Source of the DNA: Terebella lapidaria | Taxonomy: Eukaryota; Annelida; Polychaeta; Terebellida; Terebellidae | Direction of reading: 5' to 3' | Assembly: GCA_949152475.1 (NCBI GenBank) | Contig: OX424560.1 | Span: 25,669,106 to 25,733,105, forward strand | DNA: 64,000 bases | Shown: positions 1 through 11,352 of the stretch, piece after piece | Numbering within the stretch: position 1 is the first letter of the stretch | How the letters are laid out: every line of letters starts with the position of its first letter | Translations under genes and position numbers: made by a program | The notes under the pieces: generated by a model | The model's input: the letters and a program-made list of their open reading frames with translations, nothing else | Database searches by the model: none | What the model was told of the DNA's origin: nothing

Positions 1-100
1 GGCACGCCCATTCATAGTGCTAACATGAAATACAATGACACATAACATTAAAATATATACAGGGTAACACAAGAAAGCAAAAATGGTCCGCCCGAAGGGA

Positions 101-322
101 TGACGGTACCAAATGAATAGTCATATGTATGGCTAAATTTAGTGGGCAATCCGATTTCTCTATGATAATCAATGACAATGATGATGAGTTAATCAGTGGC
201 AGAAAATGATAAATACAAATAAAAATACTAACATACATATGACATATGATAAATACTAACATACATATGACTATTCATTTGGTACCGTCATTGACGGTAC
301 CAAATGAATAGTCCTATGTATG
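101..322. repeat. 31-bp motif in three copies, two forming a near-perfect hairpin
   Basis: A 31-bp word beginning TGACGGTACCAAATGAATAG lies forward at 101-131, inverted at 260-290 and forward again at 292-322. The last two copies form an inverted repeat with a one-base centre and one mismatch. A second direct duplication, AAATACTAACATACATATGA, lies around 225-270. This looks like the remains of a small foldback or MITE; I do not recognise the family. Confidence 0.8.
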
Positions 323-1398
323 GCTAACTAAATTGAACATTTGACACTAGCACATGTAGCGCTATTCACGGGCAGAGCCCTATTCAATCACAGGCTAAAA
401 TGTTTCCAAAAGGGGATATTTCCTGCATTATGACATCACACCCATCATCAGCTGAGTGCATGATTCTCCCTGATTAGCTAATTTGAGTGACAGCTTTGTA
501 GCATGACAAAACTGCACCATGATGTCAATGTAAACAAACAGCTGTCAAGTGACAAAGTATGGAGTTGACTTAATATTGAGGGACATACATCGTTGGAAAG
601 AACTGAGAGGGGAAGAAAATGATACACAGTGTCACGAGTGTGTATTTCATGCATTCAAAACATGTTTTGTTCTCAAATAAGTTCACAAATCCTGACCCAC
701 TGTGACAGGGTGTCAGGCGAAAACCGTTGTCAGCTCAGGAAGGGACCAACACCAAAGATTTTAACACATTGTGTTAAACTCTTTGCTAACACTTAACTCT
801 GTTAATGGGCCGAACTAATTTGACACGTATATCACACCGTATGATCAAGAAAATACACTTTCGTTATGTATCTGGTGGATTATTGAAGGTATGTTGATCG
901 AATCATGCGACTGACAGCTAACTGAGGGGTCGAGTATGATGTGGGCGATAAAACAGGAATTTGACACTTTACACAGCTGTACCTTCAACGTCGTGTATGT
1001 ATCCTTCTATAAAGTTTCCATAGCCCTTTTGTTGTTTCGATCGTGGTATTTTTGCAGTGTTATTTGCCCAATTGTCGACAATATTTTGCGTAATATCCGG
1101 AATATTTCGCAAACTTTTTGTCCAAGATGCGGATGCCGCCATCTTTTTTTCTTTGCGTACCAAGCCTCGTTCTGGTGCTATAATGGCCACGGTGTGAATA
1201 CAGAGTATTGACGATGAGCTATCGTAAACTCGACTCCATATTTGGTAGGTGTTACGTTACTGGAAATATTTTCAGGTTCTTGGTTACGCTATAATTAATC
1301 ATAGGGATAATGTAGGTATAGAGCTCTAATTTGTTCGGGAGTATTCATCATTTTTTTCTTATGGGGCGTGTGCAAAACTCATTCGATAGGTGGCAGCA
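323..1398. other. Intergenic, nothing supported
   Basis: AT-rich DNA with only short open frames on both strands and no protein similarity I recognise. No RNA gene or clear repeat was seen. Confidence 0.5.
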
Positions 1399-2139
1399 TT
1401 GTAATGTGGCGATTTTGCCCTAAGCACGCGGCAGGTGATTGTAAACATAAAAGCCATTTATGTGGCCTTTCTGTACTTGGCCTTGTTTTGACATGCTCCG
1501 TTCGAGCGTGCGTTGCCACGGCGACGTATTGTAATTTACGCTCCAGTAAACTATAACAATGGATCGATTTAACCTCGCGTGCGTCCTACAGTTTGTGGTG
1601 TATTATATATACACTGGAAGCGACTCGTTCGAGGAGATTGTCCAAGATCGAGACTAGGACGCACACGAGGCTCGCCATGAGCTTTGTGTTCCCTGGGTCT
1701 GAGTAGTGGGCTCCTAGAGCCCTGGGGACGATTTCCGTGGGGAGGCCCGGGCTGGGAGAGACGAGTTGCTGACTCGGGGGCCTTCGGCCCTGTGGATCGC
1801 CAGCTCTCTCCCTTCCCGGGACATGTGACAGAGGCTCTGGCCAGCATGTCGGACTGTACGGGGTTCCGTCCCCGAGGCAGACCGCGGCTCGCCAGGCCCC
1901 GCCAGTTAACACCGTGGTGATGAACCAGTTTCTGAACGGTGTCCGTAGGCCTGGGAGTGTCGGGTGGGCTGTTACCTGGTTACCGTTAATGATGAAGTAG
2001 TTACCGTGTCCGCCGCGACCTCCGGTGAGCGGCCCTGCCGCGAGGATCCGGAATAGCGGATGCGCGTCCGCAAGGACTCGGATGAGAGAGGACTATCCTC
2101 GAGGATCCCGAAGAGCGGACGGTAGTCAATAACTTTACA
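1399..2139 (+). repeat. Left member of a diverged GC-rich inverted repeat pair
   Basis: This GC-rich, CpG-retaining block matches the reverse complement of 6938-7652 along its whole length at roughly 70-75% by eye. Shared landmarks include ATGTGGCGATTTTGCCC, GCGGCAGGTGATT, GACTCGGGGGC, CAGAGGCTCTGG, GTTAACACC and CGCGAGGATCCG, all in the same order. Short open frames run through both members with partly similar peptides (for example an APES word), but no known domain. It may be long terminal inverted repeats of a large DNA transposon, or two copies of a CpG-rich element in opposite orientation. Confidence 0.75.
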
Positions 2140-3129
2140 GTAACAAAGGGAATTTTTAATCACTCAGGAATATCGCGTGTTGTGAACCATGCACGTGACA
2201 TTTGGCACGAAAATTCCGTATGTTATGACGTCATATTACCTCTAAAACAGTACTGCCAGCTGGGGAATAAGGTATTTTCTGCTCATGCCCCACTGGATGT
2301 TCGATAAATTGCACAAAACATACACATGAAACTCAATCATTTATTTTAAGTGCATATTTCGATCTTATAATCAGAAAAAAAATAATTCAGTACATAGTAA
2401 ATATGAGTAACAGTCGCATCTATGAATCTGCTGACGTTTTAAATACAGTTAACAATACGCACGTTATGACGTGCTGATACCACAGTATGCTATTTTATAC
2501 TAAAGAAACGATAGGCCTATGATGTATCGAGGACAGCAATATATCTGCACACGATAATGAATGTTTCTGCGATGATGTAAAATATAGCACAGAGCTACAC
2601 AACAATAACACCTTCAACCTGAGTTATTATTTTGTCAAAACATTTTTTCTCTAAATATGAATATCTCTATACAACCAATCAATACATCAGAGACAATTCC
2701 AGCACTGACACCGACAATCAAAACTTTCTTTATACATTCCGAATAACTATATTGTAAATACAACCATATTGTTAACAATGGAGAACTTCAAACACGAAGC
2801 TATTTCACGATGATCATGATGCTCAATAAAATACACGCACACATTATGACTAGCAACACTATTCAATGATTTTCCATCTTGCTTGAGGTAAGACTATTGA
2901 TACCACTGTCTTCGGTAAGACTGTGCTGGCAGTAGGGATAGCAGCTGTATACAGTTCCAGATATGATATATTAAATCCATTATGCAATTTGATGAGTACG
3001 TGACTACATTGCAGATACAGATTCATCAAAATATGCATATTTCTTCCTTACAGCGTTAACGTCTTTGGTCGGAACACGAGTGCATATAATAAAACATAAT
3101 GGGTTATCAACGATATCTGAAACTTCTGA
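2140..3129. other. Intergenic, nothing supported
   Basis: AT-rich sequence between the GC-rich repeat and the minisatellite. No open frame of note, and no repeat or RNA gene recognised. Confidence 0.5.
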
Positions 3130-4300
3130 AAAATCTGTCTTTGGGCTGACCAACAGGCCACGACCGTACTGGAGAAGTGTGACGATCGGGTCCCGGACTC
3201 AGCAGGGATCTGATATGGAGAAGGCATCTGTCTTGGGGCTGACCGACAGGCTGCGACCGTCCTGGAGATGTGTGACGACCGCGTCCCGGACTCAGAGGGG
3301 AGCTGATATAGAGAAGGCATCTGTCTTGGGGCTGACCAACAGGCTGCGACCGTCCTGGAGATGTGTGACGATCGCTTCCCGGACTCAGCAGGAATCTGAT
3401 ATGGAGAAGGCATCTGTCTTGGGGCTGACTGACAGGCCACGACCGTCCTGGAGATGTGGGACGACCACGTCCCAGACTCAGCGGGCAGCTGATACGGAGA
3501 AGGCATCTGTCTTGGGGCTGACCGACAGGCCACGACCGTCCTGGAGATATGTGACGACCACGTCCCAGACTCAGCGGGGAGCTGATACGGAGAAGGCATC
3601 TGTCTTGGGGCTGACCGACAGGCCACGACCGTCCTGGAGATGTGTGACGACCGGGTCCCGGACTCAGCAGGAATCTGATACGGAGAAGGCATCTGTCTTG
3701 GGGCTGACCGACAGGCCACGACCGTCCTGGAGATGTGTGACGATCGGGTCCCGGACTCAGCAGGAATCTGATACGGAGAAGGCATCTGTCTTGGGGCTGA
3801 CTGACAGGCCACGACCGTCCTGGAGGTGTGTCACGAGTGCGTCCCGGACTCAGCGGGGAGCTGATATGGAGAAGGCATCTGTCTTGGTGCTGACTGACAG
3901 GCCACGACCGTCCTGGAGATGTGTGACGACCACGTCCCGGACTCAGCAGGGAGCTGATACCCAGAAGGCATCTGTCTTGGGGCTGACCGACAGGCCACGA
4001 CCGTCCTGGAGATGTGTGACGACCGCGTTCCGGACTCAGTGGGGAGTTGATACGGAGAAGGCATCTGTCTTGGGGCTGACCGACAGGCCCCGACCGTCCT
4101 GGAGATGTGTCACGACCGCGTCCCAGACTCAGCGGGGAGCTGATATGGAGAAGGCATCTGTCTTGTGGCTGACCAACAGGCGGCGACAATCCTGGGGATG
4201 TGTGACGACCGGGTCCCGGACTCAGCGGGGAGTTGATACGGAGAAGGCATCTGTCTTGGGGCTGACCAACAGGCTGCGACCGTCCTGGAGATGTGTGACG
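3130..4300 (-). repeat. Exon-derived 93-bp minisatellite, about 13 units
   Basis: About thirteen head-to-tail units of 93 bp (31 codons), each containing GGCATCTGTCTTGGGGCTGA on the plus strand. Units differ at a handful of sites. Read on the minus strand, each unit encodes VTHLQDGRGLSVSPKTDA followed by a VSD-like stretch. This matches ITHLQDGRRLSVNPQKDA and then VSD in the propeller exon at 4883-5344. Each unit has an in-frame TGA where the exon has TGT (Cys), so the array is not a coding extension in that frame. Because 93 is a multiple of three, three other frames stay open for hundreds of codons (433 aa plus; 360 and 254 aa minus). I treat those as by-products. Tandem amplification of a duplicated exon piece is the simplest origin. 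Confidence 0.9.
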
Positions 4301-4371
4301 CTCAGTTCCGGCGCACCAACACCCGGCTGTCAGTGGGGGGACACTCGAGCCACATCACTGGGGTGATTGTG
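4301..4371 (-). pseudogene. Duplicated start of the terminal propeller exon
   Basis: The right flank of the minisatellite copies the beginning of the exon at 4883-5344. Both have the acceptor-like CCCACACAG, and share GATGT, CGAGTGTCCCCC and then the ACACATCTCCAGGACGG core. This copy has diverged, carries an in-frame TGA, and runs straight into the 93-bp array instead of the rest of the exon. It is read as a broken tandem duplicate of a host exon lying downstream of the functional one. Confidence 0.75.
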
Positions 4372-4882
4372 CTGTGTGGGGACATAGAGGATATTTTTCA
4401 TGAGTATGGCGAGAAGTGAATAATAGTATATGTCACTAGAGATACGTTCGTTTGATGAAACTACAGGATGTCCGTAATTGTAATGTTGCTTACTCATTGA
4501 ACTAACGTTATGTGAATCACCTGTGTGGTCATTTCCTGTTCAGAGTAGTGTTCAGACTAAAGTTTTGTGAATATAATGCATTGAACATTCGAGTTGTACT
4601 GTGTAGATCAAGCATTTTGTCAATGGTATAGCGCCCATATATTATGTGACGCATTATTATATTTTTAACACAAATGTCATGATAATAATATTATAATATT
4701 AATAGGTTACCACCATATCGTTAACAAATTGCCTGCTGCGTACAAAAACAATATATTGTTTCATGTCATATAATATATATCGTTTACTTCGTCCTCTCTT
4801 TTCTTCTGGAGAAAGAAAATGTATTTTCATCATGATGATTCAATCAAGCTGCTTGGATAAAATAACACTCACGTTTAGTCGT
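4372..4882. other. Intergenic spacer between exon and its broken duplicate
   Basis: AT-rich, with no open frame or repeat that I can support. It probably contains the 3' untranslated region of the gene ending at 4883, but no single convincing polyadenylation signal could be assigned. Confidence 0.4.
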
Positions 4883-5344
4883 TCACAAAAGTGCGGACAC
4901 GTCGTACATGAATATCCCCTTCATAGTAGCCACACCTAGAAATTGGTCTCCATGGAGACCGATATTGTGGATATGGTCCGGCATCTCTATGATTTTCGTT
5001 GTCTGGTCGAGAAAGGAGTTCATCATGAAAATATCCCGCCCGGAGCTCCTCCGTCTCGTATTATCCCGGTTAGCATCCCATTTCGATAGGAACATCACCC
5101 GGCCGGAGCTGTCCACACACAATGCCTGTGGATTAACACCACCTGACAGGGCAATATCTCTGTTGTAGTGTCCCTGTGCACTCAGCTCCCGGACACAGCG
5201 TAGATCGGACACAAGGATAGCGTCTTTCTGGGGGTTGACAGACAGACGACGACCGTCCTGGAGATGTGTGATGCTCGAGTCCACTCGCCATATCTCCTGG
5301 CCGTCAGTGGGGGACACTAGGACAACATCCTTGGACCGATCTCG
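4883..5344 (-). CDS. Terminal coding exon of a beta-propeller domain (likely exon 3 of the Schlafen-like helicase gene)
   Basis: The exon encodes 153 residues from a CCCACACAG acceptor to a TGA. Its sequence shows repeated propeller-type strands such as DVVLVSPTDGQEIWRV, ALCVDSSGRVMFLS and FLGVATMKGIFMYDV, like NHL/TRIM-type propellers. The open frame continues upstream to an ATG at 5368, directly preceded by a stop, but the splice acceptor gives a better start because the broken duplicate at 4371 keeps the same boundary. The exon opens in phase 0. The exon at 21703-22092 closes in phase 0, and the joined text (VLLLLGK, then RDRSKDVVLVSP) reads as a natural beta-hairpin. The exon therefore probably follows that one across a 16.4-kb intron that now holds the Gypsy element. 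Domain type is inferred by eye and the join is unconfirmed. Confidence 0.7.
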   Translation of the reverse strand, partial: RDRSKDVVLVSPTDGQEIWRVDSSITHLQDGRRLSVNPQKDAILVSDLRCVRELSAQGHYNRDIALSGGVNPQALCVDSSGRVMFLSKWDANRDNTRRRSSGRDIFMMNSFLDQTTKIIEMPDHIHNIGLHGDQFLGVATMKGIFMYDVSALL

Positions 5345-5427
5345 CTGTGTGGGCGACATGAAGGGCATTTATCATAATGTGTTGTGGAGGGATATTGTGC
5401 GAATACTGCAGTATTAGGTATCATACT

Positions 5428-5500
5428 CATAGGCGGATCCAGGGGGGGGGGGGGGCGCACCCGGCGCGCGCCCCCCCTAAAATGAGAAAAAGAGAGAGAG

Positions 5501-5535
<35 letters not shown>

Positions 5536-6690
5536 GAGAAAAAAAATAGGTCCTAGATTTAATATAGATAATATAAATATAATATCTAAGAGCTGATGAG
5601 AATAAATCATGGGCGTAGATAGGGGAGGGGGGTCGAACCCCCCTTTTCACATGAAATTCCAGGCTTAAACCCAACTGATCCAACAGCAAAAGAGTCAGTT
5701 TCAAGCATAAAATATCCGATGGTCGGCCACAAGAGTGGATCTGGGGGGGAGGGGGTGTCCAAGGGTTCTGCCTTTTTCTTCCACTGGAACCCTCTCATAT
5801 AGCATGATTGACCGTTCCCGTGCAAGTTCCAAATTTGGCCCAGAGATTTGAATTAAATTGGTGCTACTTCTCCTGTATCTACTGATGGTTAAAAAAGTAA
5901 CTACTATCAGAAAAACATGTATTTCTGCTACCATAAGTGCCAAAGGCAGATCCAGGGGGTGGGGGACGGAAGCGGGCCTTGTCCACCCCTCCCCCCCCCC
6001 CCCCGCCACACACACAAAATTAATATCGAAAATTTAGGGTGTAGTGTCGGTACAGAAATGTCAAAATACTTGATTGCGATAGTTCTGATGCATTTTTGTC
6101 ACCAAATGCTTTGAGATATAATAAATTTGGCATTGGCATTATTTGGTATTGATGGTGTTAAAAATAATTAGTCTGGATTTAATAACAATTGCTTGATTAA
6201 AAAAGGTGGTTTTAGTGAGTTTGTGTGAAATTTATACTTAGGAGAGGCCAGGAAGCTACTACAGAACATGAAAAGGGCACTGTCTTCTGGGGCCTTTCAG
6301 CGGACCCCAGACCCCCGGCCGCGAGGTGCTTGCCGGTCTCGCATTGGTCCACTCCCTTAAATCCTGGATCTTCCCCTGGATGCACTACTCTCTTCATTTA
6401 GTATGATATACATTCATACTACTTCAATTACTAAAGGGGGCTTACGACGCACCCCCCCCCCCCCCCACACACACACACCTGGAACCAAGCACCCTGTACT
6501 CATCCCTGATTAGTACACGAAATAGGCATCCAATAGTCCCAGAAACGTCTCCAGAAACCACCCCAAATGCTCTCATAAAACAAAAAAAAATGCTAATTTT
6601 TCTCGGGGGGCTTACGGCGCCCCCCGAAGCCCCAGACCGCATGTACTTTGTTTGCGCCCCCCCTAATCAAAATTCCTGCATCCGCCTCTG
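5428..6690. mobile_element. Nested hAT-like MITE material with poly-G/poly-C tracts
   Basis: The block opens with CATAGGCGGATCCAGG at 5428 and closes with CCTGCATCCGCCTCTG at 6675-6690, an inverted pair typical of the CAGnGGCGGATCCAGG repeats common in invertebrate genomes and usually linked to hAT. Similar G-rich starts or C-rich ends recur inside, near 5609, 5731, 5945, 6440 and 6605, so several copies have inserted into one another. There is no transposase, and no clean 8-bp target duplication was found at the outer ends. Superfamily assignment is tentative. Confidence 0.6.
5487..5547. repeat. AG/AAAG microsatellite
   Basis: A purine run of AG and AAAG units inside the nested MITE block. 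Confidence 0.9.
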
Positions 6691-6937
6691 AATTACTAAA
6701 CATATCATACATATCATAACAAAACAACAACATGTAGGCCTACGCTGAATTGACATGAGATTTCATTAAATAAGGACTTCCTATCAATGTGTATTGGCTT
6801 CGACCAATGATTTTACGGTTAAAACTTCCATATAGCAAATACATCTCAATGCATTTGAATGGAGAAGACTCTAAGCTTCGTTCACATATGAAATATGAAT
6901 ATATTTGTTCAGTACAAACAAATCGTACGGAAGATAT

Positions 6938-7652
6938 GTAAAGTTTTAACGTCGTCCGCTATCCGGGACCATCGAGTATTGTCCTCTCACCACGGGTCAC
7001 GGCGGACGTACGCCCACTATCCTCGGATCCTCGCGGATAGTCTGCTCACCGAGGGTCACTGCGGGCGCTGTGCCTACTTTATCATCAGAACGTTAACCAG
7101 GTAGCAGCCCGCCCAGCGAGCCCAGACATGCGGACACAACTCAGGTACAGGATCATCACCGTGGTGTTAACTGTATGGCCAGCTCGCCGCGGTCCGCCGC
7201 GGGGGATGGAATCCCGGACAGCCCGACGGTCCACCAGAGCCTGTGTCACAACATCACAGGTGGGAGACCGGTGATCCAGAGGGCGTACGCCCCCGAGTCA
7301 TCAAGAACTTCCCACCTGGGCCCTCTATCGAAATGGTCCCCAGGGGCCACCGAGGGCCTTAGCCAGAGAGCGAGGACGTAGAGCTCATGGCCGAGACCTC
7401 CGTCGATCTCTCGCCTTGCTTAGCTCTGAGACAACTTCACTGAACAAAACGGCTCCAGAGTATTTTATAGTTCCTGAAGCACGAGAAACGAGGGAAGTGA
7501 CGTCAGACCATTGTTACAGCATACTGGGCGAGAAAGTTGGATGGCGTTGCCAAGCAGCGCGTGCTTCGAACAGAAGCGACCAAAACAAAGGCCAAAAACA
7601 AGCGTATTTAGAAAGAATCACCTGCCGCGATCTTTGGGCAAAATCGCCACAT
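6938..7652 (-). repeat. Right member of the GC-rich inverted repeat pair
   Basis: Reverse-complement match to 1399-2139, in the same order and over essentially the same length. It ends about 40 bases before the Gypsy insertion site, and the pair brackets a 4.8-kb interior that holds the propeller exon, the minisatellite and the MITE block. Promoter-like CpG density is visible, but no transcription start can be assigned. Confidence 0.75.
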
Positions 7653-7689
7653 ATATAACATCAAAAACACCGAAAATCTGCAGTGCATG

Positions 7690-8323
7690 TGTAGAATATT
7701 TATGACTGTTATGGCCCGAAACCCGCCCCTGACACATTCTCCCACTCGACATACACGGCACAGATTCATCACATGACTTCATACTTACTTACCTTACGTC
7801 ACCGGGCACGTACCGTCCTCGCACCACATCTACATGTAAACAACACTGCTCACGTTAACACTTCCTACAATCCCACCAATCACCACATTCCCATGACACA
7901 TGACTCCGTCCACACAGACATGACATCACTTTCCCGCCATTTCACATGAACACCTGCCACATTACGCGGGAAAACCCACACACATCATAGACTTAGCCCC
8001 GCGCTTTCCCACGGACAAGTCAGTTGCAATATTGTAGTTGGGTAGGATCGGTTGAATAGAAAGGTTGTATTGAGAGGTACTACGCCAAATATTGTGATTA
8101 GGAGATATCAAACTTATATTGGACTATTAATACTTCGGACTATTGTGGGGATTACGATAGTGTGAGTGACCGTGATCGTACATCGGACTAATCATCTAAA
8201 TAAACTCGGATATTATTGAAATTTACGTCAGACTTCCTGTTGGTGTGTTAACGCACAACATACATCGTACTATTCGATCAGTGGGCGTAATAGCCGCCCG
8301 AAGAACTCCGCTATTCCGTCACA
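7690..8323 (+). repeat. 5' LTR of the Gypsy element
   Basis: 634 bp, nearly identical to 20075-20707. It starts TGTAGAATATTTATGACTG and ends CCGCTATTCCGTCACA, with the CATG target duplication just before it and a primer binding site one base after it. Confidence 0.95.
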
Positions 8324-8324
8324 T

Positions 8325-8340
8325 TGGTGCCGTGACCAGG
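8325..8340 (+). promoter_or_regulatory. Primer binding site of the Gypsy element
   Basis: TGGTGCCGTGACCAGG starts one base after the 5' LTR. The leading TGG pairs with the CCA end of a tRNA, as expected for minus-strand priming. I cannot name the tRNA from sequence alone. Confidence 0.8.
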
Positions 8341-8389
8341 ATAGCGAAGGCCAGTTCTCGGCTTACGAACTATCCCGACGTACGAACTT

Positions 8390-10861
8390 TTGATGAATAC
8401 CCGATCTACGACTCGGAACCCGATCGGACCAAGCCCGGAAGATGAGGTGACGATGAATCCGGTCCCAGCGAACCAGCGAACTGCACGACCAAGGTCAGTG
8501 GCGATCAGCGATACTATTACGCTATCGCAAGTACAACCGCCAAACGAACTGTACGAACTATCGTCGGCGGCATCCGTAGAGTACATGCCGGACTGGATGC
8601 GAGCCGATAGCAACCTCGAAGAACTGTTGGACGGTGACCCGTACCAGCCGTCGCGCACGGTGACAGAAATCCTTGACGCGCATGCGCGGTCATACCATGC
8701 GACACCTGCCGGACCGCCAAGGTCGCGACCAGGCGACGGAAGTGAAACGGACTATGCGCGCTTCCAGCGCCAACCCAATACCGACCCGCTACCTAAGTCG
8801 GTGAGTGTACGCCCAACGAACTATGACAATTCAATGTTAACGCACCCGCCGAGTCGGTCGCGTGTCCAACAATGGTCGCATGAATCGGATACGCGTGCTG
8901 AATTGTATCCGCGACACGACAATGTAATGTCGCGCCCATCGGTAACGATCCACACACTGACGCGACCAGACCGAACCCCGCCGGTGTACTCCAGAGTACC
9001 GGCCGACCCAGTCGTCACGGGAAAGCTGCCGGATGTCCACCTGCTGAACCGAAGAAGAGCCGCCACCGAGAGTACCCCCGCGGCCAACCTCAGGTTCAAC
9101 GCTGCCCAGACGAACGACCCGCCGACACGATTCCACGCACCCGCGCCGAGATCGGAGGTCCGATACGCCAGCGACACCATCGATCGCCGACCGCGCAACA
9201 TCGGAGTACCGATCTCCGACACCAGTGAAAACATGCACCCTGCACATCTACCACCACCGGTAGTCAACATCGGACCATCGAACGGCGAACCGTCGCTTCC
9301 AGCGGAACATTCCGCCTCACACGGCTACGTGCCCAACTATGGAAATGCGGTGCTCATGCACAATCATGGGGGAATAGCAGTACCCAATCATGGGGGAGTA
9401 GCTGTACCAAACCATGGAGTACCAGCGTATGGTGTCGCCGCGTACAATCACGGAATAGTGCTCAATTTGGGAATTGTGCCACAAAACCCTGGAGTAGCAG
9501 TTCCAAGTGTGTACGCTCCTGTTTCGGGATATCAGTTCCCACAAATGCCACACCCAACTCCGTCATACGGAATGCCGGAAATGTCGCCGCCATACGGACC
9601 GGTCTCCCAAACCGCGCCGTTGTCAAATCACGCTGGCTACCCGCCCGCACCCGATGCCACGCCATACGTCGTACCGGTCACCACGACCACTGCCGCACCG
9701 ACCACGGAGGTCGCGCCGCCAACTCCCGCCGTTTCTGCGACGACTGCCAACGCTACGACAGCGGCATCACAAGCGCCCATCATCCCGACGCTAGCGCTGA
9801 GTACTGCCAAACCAGCACAGTGGCGAGCCACGTTTAAGTAGGGTAATCTAAATCAGTACCTCCGCAGCTTCGAACAGTTTACGGCTGCATTCACGTACAC
9901 GGACCTGAACAAAACTACGACATTCCGTAGTACGTTACGCGGACGAGCGGAAGCAATCGCTCTGAACATTCCGTTCAACACGCCTTGGGATGAATTCAGG
10001 CGTGGTCTCCTGGAAGGATGGGAACCCGCCGCCCGCCGACAGTCGAAACGAGATGACTTTCCGTTCTTGAAGCGTGATCGGAAAGAGGATGCCGAACATT
10101 TCCTTGAACGGTTACAAGCCATAGCAGAACAGGTGTTTGATGACGTCACACCTGAGTTTCTCCAACGAACTGTTATTTCGCAATTTGTCAATGGTCAGCC
10201 TGACCATATTGCGGATAGACTTTGTGTAATGACATTTACTTCGTACAGCGACGCACTCACGGCTGTACTGAAAGCGCAGATTCGCCAGCAGCGGACCAAG
10301 AGAGATCGGCCCCACGGTACCCGGCGAGCGGACGCTACCTACCACGGGTATGCCGACGACACGGAAGCGAACGACGAACTTTCATGTGCGATCGGACAGT
10401 TGAACCATTGGGATACACCAACTCCCGATCAGATCGCTGCATACTACGACCCTGCAGATAGCGACACGACCGGACTGCAAGGGTGTGAAGAACATTCCGT
10501 CCCTTCCTGCTCCCGCGAATGGGTTGCGGAAGCGTTCCAGTGTGTTGTCAGTGACGAGTGCGGACAATATGGTGAGGACGCACTATACTCTGTTCTACGA
10601 GCTATCGCTCAGGCTCGTGGCGACCGTCCGACGCCTCAAGGTCGAACTGAAATATGTTTCTTCTGCAAGAAACCCGGACACAGGTGGATACGGTGTTACC
10701 GTTTGAAGGACATATTGGTACGAAACGGAATGAAACCGTTCCCGCCACGCCCTGGTGCAAATCGGAATAACGGACAGATCGGTATACCGAACTCGAACTC
10801 TCAGCCAATGGCTACGACGCCACCGGCTCAGCCACCACCACAGGCCAGGCCGTCAAACTAA
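8390..10861 (+). pseudogene. gag: Gag region of the Gypsy element (fossil)
   Basis: Two-part Gag-type coding region. The first part is rich in Pro, Ala, Arg and Ser, with a low-complexity stretch of NHGGxAVP-like repeats around 9360-9510. The second part is more globular, capsid-like, and ends with a CCHC zinc knuckle (CFFCKKPGHRWIRC) near 10655-10695 followed by a Pro/Gln-rich tail. In the family, Gag forms the particle that packages element RNA. The region is counted as broken. Confidence 0.8.
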
Positions 10862-10997
10862 GGGAGGAAGGAACTGCGGAGCAAGAACCTTCCGTTAAAC
10901 CGAGCTACGCTCAAAGCTCCAAACCAGTGGTTGTGTCCACAGCTACGAACACGACGCCAACCAAGCTGGCGCTGACACCACGGGCCCTTCCGCTCCG

Positions 10998-11113
10998 CGA
11001 AGGGGTGTGCGCCAAGTGTGCTTCGTCGACTTCAGGTACGGAATCCCTCCACGAAGGGGTGTCGGAACCATTGCCACGCAGGCCATCACGGACTAATCGT
11101 CACGAAGGGGTGT
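10998..11113 (+). repeat. Three exact copies of the polypurine-tract 11-mer inside gag-pol
   Basis: CGAAGGGGTGT occurs at 10998-11008, 11052-11062 and 11103-11113, and once more at 20062-20072 just before the 3' LTR. All three internal copies are in one reading frame and encode EGV. The spacing is 54 and 51 bp. Identity with the 3' tract makes a role as internal plus-strand priming sites possible; simple repetition of a peptide motif is the alternative. Confidence 0.8.
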
Positions 11114-11352
11114 CGACACGCACCACCGGTGATACCGGAACGGACTCTATGTCTGAAATCGAATGGGTGTCGGATGATGGAGGCTTTTACGCTTTCCCAT
11201 CGGGACCTGAAACCAAGCCGGGAAGACTGAAACTTCCACTCCTACTGCCTGAGGAGGACCTCGATGGACCGATTGTTATCAGTCGAAGTCTGGCCGCCCA
11301 TGAGTGCTGGAAATTGCCAGTGCATGTTGGAGAATGAACTTTTAAAGCAGTA

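Noticed and set aside
1569-1920. Overlapping short frames in the GC-rich repeat as a gene
   Set aside because: Open frames are expected in GC-rich DNA. The related block at 6938-7652 shows only scattered peptide similarity and its frames are interrupted.
3065-4366. 433-codon plus-strand frame, and long minus-strand frames, through the minisatellite
   Set aside because: They exist because the unit is 93 bp. The informative homology is on the minus strand in another frame that carries a stop in nearly every unit.
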